Shown piece after piece: positions 34,639 through 39,065 of a DNA stretch of 39,065 nt. A program made the translations under genes and the position numbers. Source of the stretch: Lapidilactobacillus gannanensis (GTDB taxonomy: Bacteria > Bacillota > Bacilli > Lactobacillales > Lactobacillaceae); the NCBI RefSeq assembly GCF_003946675.1, contig NZ_RHOT01000023.1, forward strand, positions 1 to 39,065. Reading direction: 5' to 3'. The number at the start of each line of letters is the position of its first letter. Position 1 is the stretch's first letter. The notes beneath the pieces were generated by a model that saw only the letters and a list, made by a program, of their open reading frames with translations, was not told the DNA's origin and did no database searches.

Positions 34639-34935
34639 TCTGGTAAGGTTGATAAAACAGAATTAGTTCTGACTGCATTGCGGACTGCCTGTCGTGGAAT
34701 ACGGCCGGCTGATTGAAGCCAATTACAGACCCAAGTTCAAAGTACTAAAACCCGGTAAAGTTATTAAAACAGAATTGGTTCTGACTGCATTGCGGGCTGC
34801 TTGTCGTGGAACGCTGCCGGCATTGATTGAAGCCAATTACAAACCCAAGTTCAAAAACACTAAAATCTGGTGAAGTTTTTGAAACGGAATTGGTTCTGAC
34901 TGCATTGCGGGCTGCGTTCCACAACCCGCCGGCCG
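34639..34935. repeat. Three tandem copies of a palindromic intergenic repeat
   Basis: Units start at about 34639, 34751 and 34866 (CTGGTAAAG-like), a period of 112 and 115 bp; the third is cut short near 34915. Each holds TTCTGACTGCATTGCGG, and in unit 2 AATTGG-TTC (34773-34781) pairs with GAAGCCAATT (34829-34838) with further pairing inside. GTTCCACAACCCGC at about 34916 and 35032 partly inverts the loop region. No coding function is supported. Confidence 0.7.
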
Positions 34936-35106
34936 CAACGGAGTTGTCCACTGTTTCGCCCCAAACCAACTTTAGATAAAATCGCCCAGCAACCACCTTC
35001 TCAAATTGGGGAAGACTTGGCATTAAGCACAGTTCCACAACCCGCTTTAGTTTTAAATCGTTCTGAACACAAGGTACTAACAAGTAGTGCCCTGTTTTGA
35101 GCGCAC

Positions 35107-35136
35107 AAAAAAAGCAGACGCCTAAGGTCTGCTTTT
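35107..35136. terminator. Bidirectional terminator
   Basis: AAAAGCAGAC pairs with GTCTGCTTTT around a seven-base loop. On the minus strand it lies about 170 bp past the tyrosine phosphatase gene. Between them no gene is supported. Confidence 0.75.
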
Positions 35137-35310
35137 CTGCATTCATTAGAATGATATCTTTTTCAAGTATTGGGGGGAGATGAAAAAGAAAATTTGTGCT
35201 TCAAAATTATTGGGGGAGAAGTCATTTACTTGACTACGGTTATTATAATAACTGACGGCTATGAAGCATCTATGATAAAAATCTTTCTAAAAAAAGAAGT
35301 TTGGCACGAA

Positions 35311-36102
35311 TTAATCAGTCAAATAAATTTTCCGCAAATCCGCAAGGTCATTTTCGTTCACATTTAATTCATATTTTAAGTAATTGTGAACATTTCCTGA
35401 CATTGCCTTAATATCAGCCTCTGCTTGAGCTAAATATCCAGGATCTACAATCCAAAATGCCCGCGAGTTTTCAATTGAGACGGAATTGTGACCTTTTTTC
35501 TTTAAATCTTGCAAAAATTCTTTGAGAAAATCTTGAGTGACGTCATTAGTCATTAAATAATCTTGCCGAATTGTCGCTTGGTCAACGCCTAACGCATTTA
35601 ATAGGAAATAAGCGCCCATCCCAGTCCGATCTTTACCACCTGTGCAGTGAAATAGAATGGCTTGGTTATCCTGATCATTGGCTAGTAGAAGCTCAAAAAA
35701 ACGTTGATACGCTTTGATGGCATGAGGATCAGTGACGAGGTTGTGATAGGCTTCAACCATTTTTTGATAGCCGATATTTGGTTTTTCGTTTAATTCAGTG
35801 GCTATTTTCTCGGCATCTTCAGTACTGTGGGTTTCGTCTTCAGAGAAAACGGGATCAAAAATATATTCTGCTTGGCTCGGAACTTTGTCAGGACCGTTCT
35901 TGACTTCATCAGTTGAACGGAAATCGATGTCTTGAAAAACGCCGTAGTCATTTAAGTAAGTTTGATCAGCAACTGATAGATCACACAGATGACCAGAGCG
36001 AACAATCTTGTGATATTTGATGTGCTGACCAGTTTGTGTTTGATAACCACCAAGTTCGCGGAAATTATGACCATTTTTAATATTAAGTAGACGTGATGTC
36101 AT
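35311..36102 (-). CDS. Tyrosine-protein phosphatase (Y_phosphatase3 family)
   Basis: A 263-aa cytoplasmic phosphatase. The P-loop is HCTGGKDRTG (nucleophile Cys153, Arg159), preceded by the family's N-terminal NFRELGGY and the ...RSGHLCDLS strand; DFRSTDEV holds a conserved Arg-Ser. The KD in the P-loop (CxxGKDRTG) resembles dual protein-tyrosine/lipid phosphatases of the LipA/MptpB type. AAAGGAA precedes ATG 36102. It is monocistronic, divergent from the glycerate-kinase-like gene. The substrate is unknown. Confidence 0.9.
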   Translation of the reverse strand: MTSRLLNIKNGHNFRELGGYQTQTGQHIKYHKIVRSGHLCDLSVADQTYLNDYGVFQDIDFRSTDEVKNGPDKVPSQAEYIFDPVFSEDETHSTEDAEKIATELNEKPNIGYQKMVEAYHNLVTDPHAIKAYQRFFELLLANDQDNQAILFHCTGGKDRTGMGAYFLLNALGVDQATIRQDYLMTNDVTQDFLKEFLQDLKKKGHNSVSIENSRAFWIVDPGYLAQAEADIKAMSGNVHNYLKYELNVNENDLADLRKIYLTD

Positions 36103-36263
36103 ATTAAGATTCCTTTCTGTAATTACCTAAATTAATAATCTTCTTAATCATAACAGGAAATATTAAGCCGAAGTAGGTTTTTCGCTGAATTAGCTAAGGT
36201 GAATCTGTTTTTTTGTGGATCAACTTAATGAAAATATTGTTGTTTTCGGGAACTGGTTAAGGA

Positions 36264-36317
36264 TTACTATTTGTTAATAGTAATTTTGACGTCAAAATCA
36301 GTGATAACTGGTACAAT
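36264..36317 (+). promoter_or_regulatory. Two palindromes and extended -10 promoter ahead of the glycerate-kinase-like gene
   Basis: TTACTAT-TTGTTA-ATAGTAA (36264-36283) is followed directly by the 16-bp perfect palindrome ATTTTGACGTCAAAAT (36283-36298), then an extended -10, TGGTACAAT (TACAAT at 36312-36317). The second palindrome sits where a -35 would be. They may also serve the divergent phosphatase gene. Confidence 0.5.
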
Positions 36318-36423
36318 TAGGTTAGTTCTTTTTATTTGCCTTAATTAAGGTAAACCGATGAAGCAATTATGCGCAGATAGCTCGTTTAAAAGATTATTTT
36401 AAAGAAATCGTAGGTGCAATCAG

Positions 36424-37587
36424 ATGAGAATTCTTTTAGCAAATCAGGATTTGACAGGTCAAGTGACGGCTGCTCAGTCCGGTACGACAATCGCCAATGT
36501 AATTCAGGCCAACTACGGTGAAGCGGAAATCATTAATTTACCTTTTGATGGTAAACTAAGTCAGATTGTTCAGGCACTACATAGCTGGAATGGCGGCGAT
36601 TTGGTCAAGTTCAATTATTATGGCCCTGCTTGGGAAACACGCCAAGATGATTATTTAATGACGAACTTGGATTATCAAAAAACAGCGGTAATTGACGCGA
36701 GTGCTTTTAGTAATCCTGAATTGAGTCAGCACTATGATAATCATGATTTATTTCATGCTTCCAGTTATGGCTTAGGTCAACTTATTTTGGACGCTGTTAC
36801 TAATGAAGCTCAGGAAATTGTTTTATTACAAGGGGCAACGGGCATGGTTGATGGCGGCCTGGGCTTGCTACAAGCATTGGGTGCTGTTGTTGCCGATGAA
36901 AGTGGTGACTCAATTCCAGTTGGTGAGAACCCATTGATTAATTTTGGTCAGATTGATTTGGCTAAAGCCACAGATTTATTGGCTAAGGTCAAATTTACAA
37001 TTTTAACTGCTGATCCAACAGTCTTCAGTGGTCACCAGAGTTCGATTGTTAAAAGCGGGGAACAGTTAGGTTTAACTAAGGAGCAGGTAGTTCGGCTTGA
37101 TGTTCGCGCAGGCAGTTTCAATCGTATGATGCGTAATGCAATTGGTTATGACCTGAGTCAAATGGCTGGAACTGGTGCTGGTGGTGGCATTGCCGGAGCC
37201 TTAGTTTGTTTGAATGGTGAGTTAGTTGCTGATCCCTTTGCTTGGCTGTTTGATAAAATGAAACTTGCGCACTTTTTAGAGGATTTTGATGCGACTATTT
37301 TAACAACTGCTGGTATTCATCAGGATTTTCTGAATTCATATCTTGGCCATTTAGCGCTCCTCTGCAACGAGGCGCATCTGCCTACTGGTTTATTAACGTT
37401 GCAGCGTGATTTACCAGTTAGTGAGCTTAATTTGCCTGCTGTCAGCACGATGCTGCTAGCGCCTAATGCAAATTGGCAGAATAATCAAGATCATGCTGAA
37501 ATCAAACCAGAAGTGGCTGATTTGATTCTTAGCTTGGAGAATACCAGTCAGGAAATGATGAAGTTATTAGTACCTCGGATAATTTAA
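36424..37587 (+). CDS. Glycerate-kinase-family protein, diverged
   Basis: A 387-aa protein of the glycerate kinase type 1 family (GarK/GlxK fold), normally phosphorylating D-glycerate. The family's ASSYGLGQLI helix, DGGLGLLQALGA segment and GTGAGGGIAGAL loop are present. However, the usual GSATxDGG reads GATGMVDGG, and the later FGPQKGA motif is VFSGHQSS. The substrate may therefore differ, or activity may be lost. The sequence RLDVRAGSF follows. The ribosome site TAGGTG is weak. Two palindromes and an extended -10 lie upstream. Confidence is high in the family, low in the reaction. Confidence 0.75.
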   Translation: MRILLANQDLTGQVTAAQSGTTIANVIQANYGEAEIINLPFDGKLSQIVQALHSWNGGDLVKFNYYGPAWETRQDDYLMTNLDYQKTAVIDASAFSNPELSQHYDNHDLFHASSYGLGQLILDAVTNEAQEIVLLQGATGMVDGGLGLLQALGAVVADESGDSIPVGENPLINFGQIDLAKATDLLAKVKFTILTADPTVFSGHQSSIVKSGEQLGLTKEQVVRLDVRAGSFNRMMRNAIGYDLSQMAGTGAGGGIAGALVCLNGELVADPFAWLFDKMKLAHFLEDFDATILTTAGIHQDFLNSYLGHLALLCNEAHLPTGLLTLQRDLPVSELNLPAVSTMLLAPNANWQNNQDHAEIKPEVADLILSLENTSQEMMKLLVPRII

Positions 37588-37647
37588 CTGATTAGTGCTG
37601 ATTTAAGGACTGAGAAATTGGTAAATCCGATTGAAACAGCCCATAAC

Positions 37648-37676
37648 TTGAAATAATAGCGCTCAGAGTTTATCAT
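37648..37676 (+). promoter_or_regulatory. Promoter of the UspA gene
   Basis: TTGAAA (37648-37653), a 17-base spacer and TATCAT (37671-37676), about 30 bp before the ATG. Confidence 0.6.
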
Positions 37677-37707
37677 TTGTATATAGAAGAGAAAGTAGGT
37701 GCTAGTA

Positions 37708-38193
37708 ATGGCTGAACAAGAATATCATAATATTTTAGTTCCTGTTGATGGTTCACCAGAGGCTGAATTGGCCTTTGATAAAGCTAAGCGAATTGCACAA
37801 ACTAACGGGGCTCATTTAGACCTGTTAACAGTTTTGGATACAAAGCAGTTTGTTGGTAATTATGGTGGCAGCTTAACCGGGGATGCCATTTATCAAATCT
37901 CTGAAGATGCGCAGAATTATTTAGAGAATCTTAAAGCAGCTGCAATTGAAAAAAGTGGTTTAAAAGATATTGACATTCATATTCGTTTTGGTAATCCTAA
38001 AGTTGTCATTGCCCGTGATTTCCCACGAGATCATCATAATGACATGATTATGATTGGTGCAACTGGCCTTAATGCGGTTGAACGAGTATTGGTTGGTTCG
38101 GTAACTGAATATGTTAATCGTCATGCACCATGTGATGTTTTGATTGTCCGGACGGATTTAGACAATAAATTCCAAGGTAAGAAGAAAAAGTAA
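37708..38193 (+). CDS. Universal stress protein UspA family
   Basis: A 161-aa cytoplasmic Usp-domain protein. The start strand ILVPVDGSPEAELAFDKA and the ATP-binding signature GATGLNAVERVLVGSVTEYV (G-2x-G-9x-G-S/T) are intact, so it likely binds ATP. The ATG at 37708 has AAGTAGG eight bases upstream; an in-frame GTG at 37699 is less likely. A promoter precedes it and a terminator follows, so it is a single gene. Usp proteins are usually induced in stress or stationary phase; the target is not known. Confidence 0.93.
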   Translation: MAEQEYHNILVPVDGSPEAELAFDKAKRIAQTNGAHLDLLTVLDTKQFVGNYGGSLTGDAIYQISEDAQNYLENLKAAAIEKSGLKDIDIHIRFGNPKVVIARDFPRDHHNDMIMIGATGLNAVERVLVGSVTEYVNRHAPCDVLIVRTDLDNKFQGKKKK

Positions 38194-38223
38194 GTTTGCT
38201 ATCATGACTATTAATAGTGATTG

Positions 38224-38267
38224 GGTTCTGTAAGGGGATGTTTTACTTTTACAGAACCTTTTATTTT
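38224..38267 (+). terminator. Intrinsic terminator after the UspA gene
   Basis: GGTTCTGTAA pairs with TTACAGAACC around a 15-base loop, followed by TTTTATTTT. Confidence 0.85.
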
Positions 38268-38320
38268 GGCTAAAAAAGTATCAAAAAATTCGAGCATAAT
38301 GAATAGATGGAGGCACTAAT

Positions 38321-38884
38321 ATGGGCATTTGTCCTTGGGCACTGACATCCCCAGAAATGAAGACGTATCACGATCAGGAATGGGGCCATCCTGAACATGA
38401 TTCACAGAAGCTGTTTGAACTCTTATCTTTAGAAACTTATCAAGCCGGCTTGAGTTGGCAGACCGTGCTGAATAAACGTGCAGCTTTTCGGCGAGATTTT
38501 GCTGATTTTTCATTGGCAAAAGTGGCGGCGATGACGACAACAGATATTGAACAGTTGCTAACAGATACGACGATTATTCGCAATCGCCAGAAATTAATGG
38601 CTACAGTTAATAATGCGCAAGTGATTTTGGCATTACCGACTAAAACGGAATTCAGCGATTTTAACCAATATTTATGGCACTATGTTGATGGAAAACCGCA
38701 AATTAACTATCCACAAACTAGCCAAGAAGTACCGGCACAATCACGACTGTCACAACAAATTTCAGCCGACTTAAAAAAACTTGGTTTTAAATTTGTGGGA
38801 CCAACAATTTGTTACTCATTCCTACAAGCCGTTGGTATGATTGATGATCATCTGGTTGGCTGCCCTGCCAAAAGTCAGGTTTAG
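38321..38884 (+). CDS. tag: DNA-3-methyladenine glycosylase I
   Basis: A 187-aa base-excision repair enzyme that removes 3-methyladenine. The Zn ligands Cys4, His17 and the C-terminal His-x3-Cys (DDHLVGCP) are present, as are active-site Tyr16, Glu38 and Trp46 at the same positions as in E. coli Tag. The start MGICPWALTS is typical and GGAGG lies upstream. It is monocistronic and the last gene in the window. About 100 bp of AT-rich DNA separates it from the terminal repeat. Confidence 0.96.
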   Translation: MGICPWALTSPEMKTYHDQEWGHPEHDSQKLFELLSLETYQAGLSWQTVLNKRAAFRRDFADFSLAKVAAMTTTDIEQLLTDTTIIRNRQKLMATVNNAQVILALPTKTEFSDFNQYLWHYVDGKPQINYPQTSQEVPAQSRLSQQISADLKKLGFKFVGPTICYSFLQAVGMIDDHLVGCPAKSQV

Positions 38885-38986
38885 ATTATAATAATTATTG
38901 AATAGACATTTTAAATTTTGCTTAAACGAAGAAATGAGCGTATCATATTGTTTGTTATTCATATTTGATTAATCAATTCTTATATA

Positions 38987-39065
38987 AACCTGAATTATTC
39001 ATAGTTCATAAAAATCCCGTCAGTTTTCGTATTTTTTCGAAAACTGACGGGTATGTCTTTATCTT
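38987..39065. repeat. Right copy of 79-bp terminal inverted repeat
   Basis: This is the exact inverted copy of bases 1-79. In this copy the hairpin terminates transcription entering leftward from beyond the right end, since the T-rich side (CATAAAAATCCCG on the plus strand) faces into the window. It therefore points inward, mirroring the left end. Confidence 0.85.

Noticed and set aside
34639..34935. CRISPR-like array
   Set aside because: The period is 112-115 bp with most of the unit conserved; there are no short repeats with unique spacers and no cas genes.
34745..35146. 133-aa minus-strand open reading frame
   Set aside because: It runs across the tandem palindromic repeats and into a terminator hairpin, has no ribosome site and looks like no protein; chance frame.
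35170..35367. 65-aa plus-strand frame and a 17-aa frame after GGGGGG at 35.17 kb
   Set aside because: The G run is too close to the start codon or absent for the longer frame, which also overlaps the 3' end of the phosphatase gene on the other strand.

Overview
The window (39,065 bp, moderately AT-rich) looks like chromosomal DNA of a Gram-positive lactic acid bacterium, most likely Lactobacillaceae. The reasons are strong GGAGG ribosome sites with some GTG/TTG starts, an LmrCD/BmrCD-like heterodimeric ABC exporter, a GntR(YtrA)-ABC operon, a PTS/RpiR/MurQ operon with CcpA-type cre sites, sortase-assembled pilus genes, an ECF-type S component beside queG, and lipoprotein signal peptides. I cannot name the species. 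No prophage, CRISPR array, transposase or plasmid replication gene was seen. Both ends carry a perfect 79-bp inverted repeat built around a terminator-like hairpin, so the window is probably an assembly contig bounded by a multicopy element, although a real inverted-repeat flanked segment is possible.

Layout, left to right. 0-2.1 kb: a GNAT acetyltransferase converging on an unknown secreted protein, then an array of long palindromic repeats. 2.1-8.2 kb: the two-gene heterodimeric ABC exporter, then a 59-aa small protein and a third ABC exporter. 8.2-10.1 kb: a surface lipoprotein arylsulfate sulfotransferase preceded by a five-to-seven-copy 11-bp-period PHO-box-like array. 10.1-16.1 kb: a minus-strand cell-wall amino-sugar recycling operon (mupG-like, nagZ-like, murR-like, murQ, PTS EIIC). 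Its promoter, operator palindromes and cre site are readable, and a second cre-overlapped promoter lies in front of the EIIC gene. 16.2-19.6 kb: a YtrA-type regulator, an ABC ATPase and two paralogous permeases, with an operator over the promoter. 19.6-22.3 kb: a UMF1-family MFS transporter and an alkaline-phosphatase-superfamily phosphodiesterase. 22.3-27.3 kb: a pilus locus with a long non-coding leader, a backbone pilin broken by an apparent one-base deletion, a small second pilin and two sortases. 27.3-29.4 kb: GtrA-like protein, tRNA-Ala(CGC) and a CNNM/CBS membrane protein. 29.7-32.4 kb: a MerR-like coiled-coil protein, aroD and a lipoprotein. 32.5-34.3 kb: queG and an ECF S component. 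34.3-35.1 kb: non-coding DNA with an orphan PHO-box-like array and tandem palindromic repeats. 35.3-38.9 kb: a tyrosine phosphatase, a divergent glycerate-kinase-like gene, UspA and the DNA glycosylase tag.

Functional themes. The 10-16 kb operon would import GlcNAc/MurNAc saccharides by PTS, cut them in the cytoplasm and convert MurNAc-6P to GlcNAc-6P, under MurR and CcpA control. The sulfotransferase appears tied to phosphate starvation. The pilus operon has all its parts but its major subunit is interrupted. The strongest candidates for new biology are the PHO-box-linked sulfotransferase and its orphan partner array at 34.5 kb, the covarying tandem palindromes at 1.8-2.06 kb, the atypical sorting and catalytic motifs of the pilus locus, and the MurNAc operon that uses a CelB-type EIIC.
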